Assembly: GCA_032164295.1 (NCBI GenBank)
Contig: JAJHTX010000001.1
Coordinates: 3,038,001-3,102,000 of the forward strand
Source: Inonotus obliquus
Taxonomy: Eukaryota; Basidiomycota; Agaricomycetes; Hymenochaetales; Hymenochaetaceae
DNA length: 64,000 nt
Direction: 5' to 3'
Part shown: positions 24,577 to 37,892 of the stretch, in pieces
Numbering within the stretch: the stretch's first letter is position 1
Layout of the letters: each line of letters opens with the position of its first letter
Translations under genes and position numbers: made by a program
Notes under the pieces: model-generated
Databases searched by the model: none
The model's input: the letters and a program-made list of their open reading frames with translations, nothing else
Told to the model about the DNA's origin: nothing

Positions 24577-27500
24577 ATGACGGAACCAGACATAAGGTAT
24601 CCTACTCGCGCTATCATGCTATTCGTTCTGTTCTGCTACACGTTCATGTTGTAATTATACTGCATAGTTGTCGGGTGAAAAATAATCAACGAAGATTCTA
24701 TGGAAGGTCGTAGAGTAGGAATAAAGCAAGTATCAACGCGACTTGCCAGTGCATCTGACATGAAATGAAGACCTTCCTCATCTCCTAAGAATTTTCAACA
24801 GAATCAAGAGTCTGGAGTTACGTGTTTCAGTCCGTCTTATTATCGAGCCTTCGACGTATGGACCAGACATAATGTCACTAGTACTAGCATTATTGAATCA
24901 CAATGTTACACTATCGTTGCCGTTGCAATCGTACATCTCACGTCCAAATCAAAGAGCCTTTCGTGACAAGGAATGGGAAATTATGAATGGAAAGATCTAG
25001 TGCGGTTAAACTGCAGGAATTTATGGAACACAATATTGGTGCCTTCTGATGAAAACAGTTAATTACCCAACTTAGTAAAATGCTGCGGCATATACTAGCA
25101 GTCCCTAGCGCTCGATGACGAGTCGATTGGGTGTCAACTGTACCGGATAAGGAAGGATGCTGCGCTTCTTTTTTTAAGTATTGTGATGGTTCCCTGAGGC
25201 GTATACAAAGCAGTTTTCTCAAATTCAGAAAGCCCCGCCGCCTTAATTCCAGGATCGTGCTGAATGTGACGTGTTGAAGTACTGAGAAGTATGTGGCTGC
25301 CTTGGCAGAAAGGAAATGGAAGCTCCTGGTCCGCAGCTAACGTTCATTATGGATGTTTCGGATTTTCTCGATATTACTATCCGGGTTGTAAAGTCTGGAA
25401 ACCCTTAGCTGCGCTGAAGCGTCGCTCTGGGATGCCAAGTGATAGGTGGCCTCAGCGAAGCGAAGCGTTATAAAGACAGCCTAGTGAGCCTGGTATGATG
25501 AAGGGGCGCATAAATTAGGAAGTATCAGAAGTTCCGCAGCTTGAGTTGGTGAACAATCACCTAAGTTCTGCAAGGCCACCTATCAAGCACTCCTGTTTAT
25601 GGCGACACTACCTTCCGATGTCGAAGTTTCGTATCTACGATGTTTCCCTGGGTCGCAGCAAAGACCCTTAAGCGTTCGGTGATGCCGGATAGTGAGAAGC
25701 TACAAATAGTGTATCTCAATGTCCTCATGGACTCGAAATGGGAGTAGGCGCTCGTATTTTACGATCGTGACGCATGGTCACTGAGTCCGCAGCCACTACT
25801 TCACGTAAAGTCACCCGAAAATTGCTCCAGATAGCTCGAGAGTTTTGAACTTGGATGAATTATCGGAAGAGGATACATGTGTCTGTCCGCAGCTAGTATC
25901 CTCGTAGATGTAGTGTGGTCCGAAGTGAAAAGTTAGTTTCTGCGGAGCGCAGCAGGAGAGCTTTGCGAGATCAGTATTCCGGGCCCGTTTTATTCGACCA
26001 TTCAATCACGCACCCGAAAGACCGGAGCGCAATATCGCTGGTGACGCGAAAGCCGAAAGGCGCCAGATCAGCGACGGTTCTGATGCGCTTGAGTATTCGC
26101 ACGAGTCATACAACAACGTTCTACCTTGTCCGCAGCCGTAGAGACAAATACCGACGGTGCAGGAGAAAACCCGCGCGCAGTGGCGCTTGAACAGAGCCCA
26201 TAGTCGGACTTTTGTCCGGTCATTATGGAGTACTTGCACTACTCTGTGAGCGACTTCGGACCACTTGATACTTGTTCACCGTACCTGTGGCTGCGCAGTC
26301 TAGGAAATGATCGCAGCGGGGATTTTGCTTCCAAGTCTGGGCAGGGCAGGTATCTGATTTCGCTAATCAGGAACGTGCTTTTAGGCGTTTAGTTCAATCA
26401 CCCAAAATATCTATGATGGCTGGAGCACTTGTGCTCAATGCTAGAAGTGTAGAAGGAAAGAGATACGAGCTGCGCTTTGTTGTCGATTTGTAAAGGGCAC
26501 TCACGCATTGAGCCTGACGCGCAGTCGTCGGAGCGGGTCTTCCTGGGCCTGGGGGGGGTATTAGAGCGCTGACTGTCACGCTTTTCCGGAATCGCCGTTT
26601 CGGCGCGAGTTCTTGAGTGTGTGGCACATGACCCCGTAGATGGATGGTGCTGCGCAACCTTTGCGCGTAAACGATACGTTCTCAGGACATCAGTTACAAG
26701 TCGATTCGACGACGGGGGCGCATCAAGATGGACATGTTTCGGTCTCCATCCTGACTGGCGGCATCCAAGCGACCTCCTTGGATTACATAGATCTTGATCA
26801 TCAGAGCTCTCATCATGGACAGTTTGTGTAACATACGATATCATCGTGACTGCGGAACGACAGTGAGATAGAATCAGATTCTTGATGATTTCTGCAGTTT
26901 GAGCATATCGTGCCTATTTGATAGACCTGCCGAAATTAGTGAAACGTTCTCATCTCTTTCCTTTCATGGAGCTCACGTCATCGGCTTTGCTCTTTAAGTA
27001 AGGCAGGTGATGCCTTATTCGGGCATACTGTTCTCTTGTCAAAACACGAATAATAAAAAACAACCGCTACCGCTAAATGATATCGTTGTGATGCACTGAA
27101 CGACATCTGGCATTCGCTTTGGCCACTGGATTCGTGCGGTGTTGGGTTCTCTTGTTCCATTGATGAATGCCTTGTTATGGAACTGCATTGCCAGACTCCT
27201 GGGCGGCCAATTGTCCGATCTGGATGCTTACGTGGTTGCCATTACAACGAACAAGAAGCGTGAGGATGCCTGGGTATTAAGGAAAGAGGGCTAAAGTAGA
27301 TGTCTTGCAAGACCAGAATTGAGTTGATAGGAAGCTGTTGGTTGCAGGTTGGTAGAGAAACAAGGCGCAGCAGTGACGAAATTAAGACGAACGGAAAAAG
27401 AAATAAGAGTGTGACAATGTGACAGGCACAGCCGACGGCAAAATGGGAGATGCCGTGGGAGCGCAAATAACTGAATCTAACGACATCGCCGCAGTCGCAC

Positions 27501-27601
27501 CCCCTCTTAACCTCTCACTCTCACTTCGACTGCGATCACACCCCTCATCCCTACTCTACAAGTCATCCTCCAGCACATTCACATCCTCAAATATTGCAGC
27601 A
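24577..27601. other. 3-kb region without a recognisable gene
   Basis: Between catalase and the C2H2 factor only short, unconnected ORFs occur (largest 26398-26844, minus, 148 codons, low-complexity Arg/Ser/Pro composition). No transposase, RT or conserved motif was seen. A 13-bp inverted repeat, TGATAGGTGGCCT at 25440-25452 with its complement at 25572-25584, flanks about 120 bp. A G run sits at about 26551-26558. The last few hundred bases before 27602 are presumably the promoter and leader of the transcription factor, which is open upstream to 27419 in frame. Confidence 0.4.
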
Positions 27602-28849
27602 ATGGAACAGTATATCTCTCCCGAGATGCTCACCAGCACAAATACCAAGCAGTCGCAGCAAGCGCAGCAACAGCAACAGTTACAATTGCAGCAGTTGCAG
27701 CAAGCAGCGGCAAACCTCGACTTTCTGTCGTTCACAAACCCGTCCGACCTTGATATACTTGCGCCTCACCCGGATCTCTTCGAATCTGAACTAGATTCGT
27801 CTTTGGCTGGTTTTGACCCTCTCCAGCTACAGTCGCTCATCATCGAACAACCGGACACGTTCAATTTCCTACGCTCGGACACGCCAACTTGCGGACCTCC
27901 CTCGACCATCACCGTCAGCTCGGAGTCCGCGTCGGCTTATGATACATTATCCACATACTCAGAGTCGTTTTATAACCAAGCTTCATCGAATTACTCCTTC
28001 CCTTTCGACCTCGACATGGATTTCGCACGTGCATCCCTCAGCGCTCATAGTGATTATGGATCGGCATCTGCGGCTCAAAACACCGCCCCCGGCTTGGCTG
28101 ACGCGACATCCGATTACTCATACGAGCCGTCACCTTCGTCCAGTGGGTCTGGCAGTATCTCACTCGACGAGTTCAGCCAACACTCTCCATCGCCCGCAAA
28201 TCGTAACACGTCGACTGTATACTCGGGCTACGATACACGGTCGGACTACTACCCCGTTAGTACCAGCCATCCGTCATTGGCATTCCAATCTGTTCAAGCG
28301 TCTACGGTTTCCGCACACACCCAAGTTCATCCTCCTCAGGCTCGCGCCCCGAGTCCGGTTGGGGCGAATCTCGCAATGTCGTTGTTGCCCCGTATCTCGT
28401 CGCGCAGCGACAGCCGCTCTGTGCCACGCCTTCATCCAGTAGCGCAGATGCCCACACAACCAGCCGGTTCGCAGCATTCACAGAGCGAGTCGATCGATGA
28501 CCCACGCAGGAAGTATCGGTGCAATCAGTGCATGCGAGCCTTCGCTAGGGCATATAATCTCAAGACGCATATGGCAACACACGATCCTCTCCGTCCGAAA
28601 CCCTTCGCTTGCTCTCACGCGGTATGCGGACGTTCCTTCTCTCGCAAGCATGACTTGGGTCGTCACCTGGTGTCCATTCATCGTGACGAGTCTGCTGCAA
28701 GCGGCTCGGCATACGATGACGGAAGTGACAGCGGCAGTTCTGGAAGTGAGCAGCGCATCGGTGTAGCGGCTAAGAATGGCATGCATAGATGCGACGTCTG
28801 CGGCAAGAGCGGTCCAAAGAAATGCACTTGCAAGCACGATGTCAAGTAA
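27602..28849 (+). CDS. C2H2 zinc-finger transcription factor
   Basis: A single-exon gene; the ATG at 27602 ('MEQYISPEMLTS') is preferred although the frame is open to 27419. The N-terminal half is disordered: a Gln tract (coding around 27644-27712) followed by long Ser/Tyr/Asp-rich activation-type sequence. Near the C-terminus are two adjacent fingers, 'YRCNQCMRAFARAYNLKTH' with C-X2-C-X12-H-X3-H, and 'FACSHAVCGRSFSRKHDLGR' continuing to HLVSIH. A third Cys cluster, 'HRCDVCGKSGPKKCTCK', ends at the stop. Fungal developmental regulators of this two-finger class bind short GC- or A-rich promoter sites, but no orthologue can be named here. The 3'UTR may contain an intron at about 28884-28939. 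The long upstream gap suggests complex regulation. Confidence 0.88.
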   Translation: MEQYISPEMLTSTNTKQSQQAQQQQQLQLQQLQQAAANLDFLSFTNPSDLDILAPHPDLFESELDSSLAGFDPLQLQSLIIEQPDTFNFLRSDTPTCGPPSTITVSSESASAYDTLSTYSESFYNQASSNYSFPFDLDMDFARASLSAHSDYGSASAAQNTAPGLADATSDYSYEPSPSSSGSGSISLDEFSQHSPSPANRNTSTVYSGYDTRSDYYPVSTSHPSLAFQSVQASTVSAHTQVHPPQARAPSPVGANLAMSLLPRISSRSDSRSVPRLHPVAQMPTQPAGSQHSQSESIDDPRRKYRCNQCMRAFARAYNLKTHMATHDPLRPKPFACSHAVCGRSFSRKHDLGRHLVSIHRDESAASGSAYDDGSDSGSSGSEQRIGVAAKNGMHRCDVCGKSGPKKCTCKHDVK

Positions 28850-29820
28850 CCTATTATTTAGGCACCAGGTTTTCAAACTTCTAGTAAGTCTCCCGTAATA
28901 CATTCGTGCATTGTTTTAACCACTTACGCGCTGCGACAGAATGATTGTAACTGTGCCGTCCGTCGTTGAAAGAACGACGTCGAATGACAGATTGCTCAAT
29001 CTATGCTCCTCTTCCAGAATTCCGTTTTCGTGTCGCGTATCGTACCGTACAGACACCAGGCTGGACCCAGCGACGAACGTGATCAAGCGGTTTTGGAGGG
29101 GAGATGGCGGACATGTATCCGCATCAAATCACAACCCTATTCCGTAAATTCGTATGTTTCTACTCTCCTCAACCTCGTTCACTACTGCCGAGTGTGTTCC
29201 TCTTCGTTCCTCTGTTTTTCTTCTTTATCTCTTTTAACAGAATCCCGCTCGCTACAAGTAAACTGCAAAGTCCCCACTCTTTGACATCATATGCTTTTTT
29301 TTTGTTTAATTAGTACCGTTATCTTTGACGGACACTAATTTTGGATTGTTGTAATTATCGTGTTGAAAATCTCATTATATATGCGTCTTGCGTGGAATTT
29401 TTGTCTTTTTCTTTTGGATCGTATAAATGCATATCGTCTGGAGTTGTCCCTTGTGGAAAATTAGAGCATTCCTCGCCGCTCATTTCACACTTCGCCGATT
29501 AATCGACACGATAGGAAAACTGACTCCCGCCATGCAGGCAAGTTCGCTCTTACTTCAAGGTATTCTTCATCCGTGTAACTACTTTATGCTTCGGTTGAAT
29601 GCCATTGCCGTCAAGTTTTCAATAAACGGAAAGTGACAGAGCAAGTATGGACAGGTCTATATTCCTTTTGTAGGTTACCAGATACATCCCATCTTGAATC
29701 TGACTCAAAGAACCAATACTGTATAATTTTGATATAGATCCCAGCACTGCTAAATTTCTATCATAATTTCACAAAAATATAGGTCTTGAAAATGCAAAAA
29801 TCATGAAAAAAGAGGAAATT
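28850..29820. other. intergenic: 3'UTR of C2H2 gene and AT-rich spacer
   Basis: Contains the end of the C2H2 transcript, T-rich runs (for example around 29296-29307) and no ORF longer than 95 codons with meaning. Nothing else recognised. Confidence 0.4.
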
Positions 29821-29905
29821 AGCCCACCGCGAGGGTCGAACTCGCAGCCTTCAGATGTGCCCTCTACTAAGAGTCTGACGCTCTATCCGATTGAGCTAGG
29901 CGGGC
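29821..29905 (-). tRNA. tRNA-Lys(CTT) with an 11-nt intron
   Basis: Read on the minus strand, the acceptor arm GCCCGCC (29905-29899) pairs with GGTGGGC (29828-29822), with one G-T wobble. A D-arm GCTC/GAGC, an anticodon stem TCAGA/TCTGA and a T-arm GCGAG-TTCGACC-CTCGC follow. The anticodon loop is CTCTTA + A with anticodon CTT when the 11 nt after position 37 (GTAGAGGGCAC) are removed, which is the canonical place for nuclear tRNA introns. The product decodes AAG lysine codons. The mature loop CTCTTAA matches known eukaryotic tRNA-Lys. Confidence 0.92.
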
Positions 29906-30850
29906 ACTTGATTAACTCTACAGCCACACTATGTAAAAAAATGACTTCCAAAATAGCAAACCAAGGCCTTTGTCAATCACCGGTAGCACCAGATCATCAC
30001 TCCTACGCCAAATTCGAAGCTAAAATCGACCACAGCGACAGGAGGAGAGAAGAGATGAACCTCATCTCCCACTCAGCTAGCACGTCGAGCTCCCCGTTGG
30101 GAGGATGAGGTCACAAACATGAGTGAGTCCAACCAGGTCAACGACGACCCGATGTTTATATAGAATGCTCGCCTGCCTTTTTCCGTTCCGATTCTACGTG
30201 CCCTCCGAATCTCACCGCAGAACGTACTGGCGAATTTTCTAGACGACCTTGGGACTCTCTAACCGCGGCGGCCGATTCCTTTGCAGCCGTTTCAGAACAC
30301 GCATATAACGCCAGATCTCGTATCACTTACCCACATGGCCGTACCCAGGAAGAGTGTCGAACATCACGACACAGTCGGTCGCAGAGGGGTATGAGTCTAT
30401 GACCGCGAGTACAGGCTCACATAAGAAGGGGCATTAGGACCGGAAACGGGAGTCAAGCAATTCAAGAAGAAAGAAGGTTCGTCTGCCGGTACCTGGAGGA
30501 AGGCATGATAGCAGTAGGTGATCAAATAGCAGATGTGAAGGGCGCAAGGTGTATCTTTGACGGCTTATGAGATGATGGTCGACGTTGACCAAGCATTAAA
30601 TAATGCGCCTCAGCTACAAGTGACGGGAAGGTGCTAGGCATCACGAGGTGGCATTTCAACTCGAAGGGACTCTAAACAATATTGAATAGATCAGAGGCTG
30701 CACACAGAGACAGCAGCTACACGGGAATAGGAACAATACATGCAATCTCAAAGCAAAAAATAATACATAACCTGCTCAGACTCCGACCCTGAAAAGCAAG
30801 GCATAGTTAGAATATAATGCAAGCCTGTAATGATTCTAGATTGTACTCAC
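29906..30850. other. intergenic region, no gene seen
   Basis: About 0.95 kb between the tRNA gene and the 3' end of MCM5. Small ORFs only, with no splice-compatible coding pattern or repeat recognised. It contains the upstream flank of the tRNA gene. Confidence 0.4.
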
Positions 30851-33677
<2,827 letters not shown>

Positions 33678-34342
33678 TACGCTTGAGGTGGACACGGTTG
33701 TGTAAAGTAAAAGGATGAAGAGACGCGTGTCGTGTGTAGACTCTAGCCACCCCTCGAAAACGCCATCTAACCGGCCCTTAACATTCGCGTCTAATTTTCT
33801 TTCCCACGACTCACTACTATTCTATTATGTAGTCAAGATCCGTATGCTTGTTGCAAGTATGGATGGACACTGAACTATTTTTTTTAAAAAAAATTGGATT
33901 TATTACGCGCGTCAGTAATTCTAGTTACAAGTGCGCGGTAGACGAAGCTACGCGGTGATAGGAACTCTAGGAGTAGTGGAGAAATTACGCAGGGAAATGG
34001 TGGTAGTATGGTGCTCTAAAGCAAGGGCTTATGGGCGCGTATCCGGGGAGTTAGGGGGACGCTGAACTATTAGACTAGAGCAGTTACCGAGCTCAGTAGG
34101 TACAAAGGGCAGCTCTAGCCTAGTTCTCGAGCTCAGGGGGCAACCGCAGCAGGCGTCTGTTCGTATGGCATGAAGACAAGCGCCATGACGCATAGGCAGA
34201 GCTACACTATTTAATGCTATTGCTCGAGAGCTTCGGGTCCTAGCCCTTCGACTTTGCATTTGGCGTCTGTCTCCAGCACCTCTTACATCTCACCCTTATC
34301 TGTTATTGACAGTCATACTTGCACGGCTCTCACTACCTTCCG
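33678..34342. other. intergenic region between MCM5 and the reverse-transcriptase ORF
   Basis: Divergent arrangement: the MCM5 promoter is on the left. A T8A8 run at about 33879-33893 and a duplicated 'cgagctcag' (near 34089 and 34126) lie here. 'CTATTTAATG' near 34207 is TATA-like, about 135 bp before the RT ORF. No LTR or long inverted repeat to the downstream flank of the RT ORF was found by eye. Confidence 0.4.
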
Positions 34343-36595
34343 ATGGACGACGATGGTCCGGATTCGCCTTCTCCGACGTTGATCGAAGAGTATGCGAAGG
34401 ATCCAGAAGTGGCTGATTTGAACTGGGAAGACGTCAGTGTGTTGCACACTCACCACCTCGACCAGCCATCCGCACTGCGTCCTCCCTGCGAGGAATTCAA
34501 CAAAGGCGCCTGCGCTGTACCATCTACATGTCCACGCCCGCATGTTTGCAGCTCGTGTCATGCCGAACACCCGGTAACCAGCTGCTCCACGAAGGCGCGC
34601 GGCCCTCGTCAACCGGAAAGGAAAGAAAGGGAAACTTGGAACAAGGACGATTCTTATTCTCCTTGCGCGGAGGCGTCACTTAATGCGGCACCGCTTCCCA
34701 GGCCACCGCCCCTTAGTGAATTACCGCCCGCTCTTGTTCGCGTAGTCCGGGATCATCCGGAGCTCTTCGATATCCAAACGCCCATAAATGTGGATGTCTT
34801 CGAAGGTCTCTTAGCGACACATCCGAACCCAGACTTCGTCAGTTCTGTTGTCATTGGCCTGCGTGAAGGGTTCTGGCCCTTTGCAAGTCCTCCACGAGAA
34901 CTTCCAGACGAATCCCGGCGACAGAAACATCTTGTCGGTCCAAAGCGAGAGTTCCTAGACAAGCATGTACAAGAGGAGATTAGGTCTCGAAGATTTTCCC
35001 GCCCCTTCAAAAGGCTCCTAGCTGGGATGGCATGTATGCCAGTACATGTTGCCTCAGCCCACGGCAAGTTTCGCCTCATTTATGACCACAGTGCCGGCCA
35101 ACACGCACTGAATTCGCTGATTCCCAAGCATGAGAGGAGTGCTCCAGCTGACGGGCTTGATGCTTTGATCCGCGTACTGCGTAATCGTCATCTTCATTTG
35201 GCCGACGTCCTTCTATTCAAGTCGGACGTTTCCCACGCGTTCCGCATCCTGCCAATGTCGCCGTACTGGCAAGCAATGCAGGTCGTGAAGATCAATGGCC
35301 TGTATTATGTAGACCGATGCAATACATTCGGAAACGCAGGTTCTCAAAGGCTTTTCTGCGCATTCTACTCGCTTGTCTTATGGATAGCCGAGAACCTACT
35401 GCGTTTGACAGATATTTGCTGTTACGTGGATGACAATTTCTCCTGGGAATATCGAGGATCAATGAAGTATTACAGGAGACACGGCAGAGAGTATCCAACG
35501 AAGCAGGCTCGTCTTCTTGGGTTGTGGGACTGCCTTGGTATCCCGCACGCCACGAAAAAGCAGGAATTCGGAAATATCTTAACGATTCTGGGATATCACG
35601 TGGATTTGAAGCGAATGCGTGTTACAGTATCCGACGAACGATTGGAGCACATCTTCCGCTCCTTATCGGAATATTGCGCAGCATCAAGTATGACTCTGCA
35701 CGAATGCCAGAAACTTGCTGGCTTAGTCAACTGGGCCCTTGAAGTCAATCCTCTCCTCCGGCCAGGAATAACACCACTACATGAAGGGATGGCGAAAGTC
35801 GATGCGACCATCGGTACAGCGCAAGTGACTATCACAGCGAAAATCATCTTTGGCATGCGGTGGCTCGAAAAATTGCTCCGAAAGTCAAAGGGCGTGCACA
35901 TCACCGGCTTCCCCTACCGTAACCAAGAGGATGTGTCCCAGATTGCGTATATATGCGCATCGACTGAGGGTTTCGGACTCTGGCTTCCGATTACACGACA
36001 GGCCTTTTACAACAGGTTTATCAATCCGGAACCGTCTCAATACATCTCCCACGCGCACACATTCGCTGTGCTTTGTGCACTTTATGTTGCTACAAGAGAG
36101 TGGAGAAAGAACTCCAGCGGATCTATGGGACGGCTCGCTTTATTTACGAATGATAAGTCGACTTTCAGCATGTTCAGCCAACTACGCGCACCGGACGAAC
36201 TACGCCACATCCTCCTCATCGCAATGGAATTTCTTGTAAAAGCAGATATGGATTTCGTGGTTTTGCGAACAGGCGATAAAGACGAGTTTGCTATTGCTGA
36301 CCGGCTCTCGCACGACTCAACGGAGGACTTGACCACCGATTTTCCCGACCTCATCATACGAGAATTTGACATCCCTCCTCGACTGGCGCACCGCGCCCAG
36401 TGGGTTACGGAGTCTTCGCAACGACGTTCAGCTTCTCGTACGGACTCCGTCCAACCAGTTCGCCAGAGTTCGTCTGCTCTGAAGACCAGAACGGCCAAAG
36501 AGCACCCGTCCAACGCATTAGATGTAGTCGCAGCTAAACCGTCGCCGTTCTCGATTCAGGGCTTGCTGGCTTCCCTTACTAATGGCTTCAGATAA
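34343..36595 (+). CDS. DIRS/Ngaro-like reverse transcriptase-RNase H protein, intact ORF, no recombinase beside it
   Basis: An uninterrupted 750-codon ORF, intronless unlike its neighbours; ATG at 34343. N-terminus: a CCCH zinc finger (C-X7-C-X5-C-X3-H, starting 'CEEFNKGACAVPSTCPRPH') followed by a knuckle 'CSSCHAEHPVTSC' (C-X2-C-X3-H-X4-C), a layout known in tyrosine-recombinase (DIRS/Ngaro) retrotransposons. The RT palm is present: 'GKFRLIYDHSAGQHALNSLI', motif A 'FKSDVSHAFRILPMSP' with its Asp, and motif C 'CCYVDDNFSW' with both Asp. In the RNase H-like end the usual TDAS is 'YICAST' at about 35947-35964, so the first catalytic Asp is Cys, while 'FAIADRLSHD' keeps the late Asp. No phage-integrase ORF follows; GEP4 starts 161 bp after the stop. 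It may be a truncated element or a domesticated gene. Confidence is high for RT, moderate for the DIRS class. Confidence 0.8.
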   Translation: MDDDGPDSPSPTLIEEYAKDPEVADLNWEDVSVLHTHHLDQPSALRPPCEEFNKGACAVPSTCPRPHVCSSCHAEHPVTSCSTKARGPRQPERKERETWNKDDSYSPCAEASLNAAPLPRPPPLSELPPALVRVVRDHPELFDIQTPINVDVFEGLLATHPNPDFVSSVVIGLREGFWPFASPPRELPDESRRQKHLVGPKREFLDKHVQEEIRSRRFSRPFKRLLAGMACMPVHVASAHGKFRLIYDHSAGQHALNSLIPKHERSAPADGLDALIRVLRNRHLHLADVLLFKSDVSHAFRILPMSPYWQAMQVVKINGLYYVDRCNTFGNAGSQRLFCAFYSLVLWIAENLLRLTDICCYVDDNFSWEYRGSMKYYRRHGREYPTKQARLLGLWDCLGIPHATKKQEFGNILTILGYHVDLKRMRVTVSDERLEHIFRSLSEYCAASSMTLHECQKLAGLVNWALEVNPLLRPGITPLHEGMAKVDATIGTAQVTITAKIIFGMRWLEKLLRKSKGVHITGFPYRNQEDVSQIAYICASTEGFGLWLPITRQAFYNRFINPEPSQYISHAHTFAVLCALYVATREWRKNSSGSMGRLALFTNDKSTFSMFSQLRAPDELRHILLIAMEFLVKADMDFVVLRTGDKDEFAIADRLSHDSTEDLTTDFPDLIIREFDIPPRLAHRAQWVTESSQRRSASRTDSVQPVRQSSSALKTRTAKEHPSNALDVVAAKPSPFSIQGLLASLTNGFR

Positions 36596-36755
36596 ACTTG
36601 TGACGGCTATTTGCATATTGTACCTGTGTTGTGTTTGTTTGAGAAGTCTTGATAGATGTATTCGGTAATGCCGATCATAGCCGAAATAGAACCTGCCGAT
36701 CAGAGAACATCATTTTTTTTCTTTTCTAATCTACTTGTTTGATCACGACTTAATC

Positions 36756-37726
36756 ATGCCTCTTAACATACCGGGCCTCCTTGCTCCCTTCCAGCTGCTG
36801 TTCCGTCCCCGTCTACTAGTACCATCTTTCACCATAAAAGGTGAGACGGCAGTTGTTAGAAATCCAGCGCCCCACGTACTGAGTGCAGCCCTGAAGTTAA
36901 GACTTGAGATATCTCGACTTTTACGCTCTTTACAAAGCTGGGTATCGCGGAGCAGTGATTGACAAGGACAACTGTCTGGTATGGAGTCTTCTGTTGAACT
37001 TGAATATCAATGACAAGACACTGTGCGTTATAGACATTACCATACGAAGATACTCTAGTGCCTGAGCTCAAGGTAAATACGTGTGTGGAATCCACGTCTT
37101 TTCCACCTCCTTACAATTGCAACGGTGTAGGAGACTTGGGAAGAATGCAAGAAGGTTTTTGGGTCTGAAAATATACTCATTGTCAGCAACTCTGCTGGTA
37201 CTCGTTTTGATCCTGGAGGAATCGAGGTGAGCTTGTGTTCAGTACATTCTCTCCACGTCACCTTCATCTAACCAGAAACACCTAGGCAGAAGCCGTATCT
37301 TATCATCTCGGTGTACCCGTTTTGCGTCATGACACCATGAAACCGGGTTACGCGTGTATAAACGCCATAAGGGCTTACTTTGCTTCGCTGCCAAGACCTA
37401 TACCCGACACTGCGTTGTTCATTGTTGGCGACAGGATTTTCACGGATGTTATACTCGCCAATCGCATGCGTCCATACAGAGAACTTGCACGTAAAGAACT
37501 TCAATTCGGTTCTCTTGAAAAGGGAGAGATTATTGATGCTGGAAAAGAGGTTCAGAGCAAGAACGAAAGCGAAGGGCCGAAGGGACCGCTATCTATTCTT
37601 GTGGAAGACGTGTGGAAAAAGGACGCTGTTGCGATGCGCTACTTGGAAAAGAAACTTGCGCATTTGGTCCAACAGTGGAACAAAGTGCCAGATGACGAAG
37701 TGCGGAGGGTATTAGTCCGTAGTTGA
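36756..37726 (+). CDS. GEP4: mitochondrial phosphatidylglycerophosphate phosphatase Gep4 (HAD family)
   Basis: ATG 36756, stop 37724-37726, five or so exons. Spliced blocks: 'MPLNIPGLLAPFQLLFRPRL', 'DFYALYKAGYRGAVIDKDNC' (HAD motif I in the D-X-D-N form of the PGP phosphatases), 'TLPYEDTLVPELK', 'ETWEECKKVFGSENILIVSN', 'SAGTRFDPGGIEAEAVSYHL', 'GVPVLRHDTMKPGY' (conserved Lys-Pro of motif III) and 'FIVGDRIFTDVILANRM' (motif IV GDR..TD). The enzyme removes phosphate from phosphatidylglycerophosphate in cardiolipin synthesis at the matrix side of the inner mitochondrial membrane. The C-terminal part, with a long charged segment ('DAGKEVQSKNESEGPKG'), is basidiomycete-like. It lies 160 bp downstream of the reverse-transcriptase ORF on the same strand. 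Confidence 0.9.
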
Positions 37727-37892
37727 TGAAATCGCAATGGATACATGCATTTACAGGAAAATTGCAGTTGATAAATTTAGTGATGTGGGTCTGATAATCT
37801 AAGTATGCGTGGCGGGTGAAGGCGACGAAAGGAGAATGTGATGATAATGAAATGCAAGAGGCGGGAGACACGAACGAATAACTATTGCTGAG

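Noticed and set aside
26398..26844. 148-codon minus-strand ORF in the 3-kb gap
   Set aside because: Low-complexity Arg/Ser/Pro content and no conserved pattern; not supported as a gene.
27813..28442. 209-codon plus-strand ORF
   Set aside because: Alternative frame of the C2H2 gene; Arg/His/Ser-rich shadow of its Ser-rich coding sequence.
28478..28903. 141-codon minus-strand ORF
   Set aside because: Antisense shadow of the zinc-finger exon.
33870..36730. LTRs or long inverted repeats around the reverse-transcriptase ORF
   Set aside because: Looked for matching flanks on both sides and found none by eye; a dot plot would be decisive.
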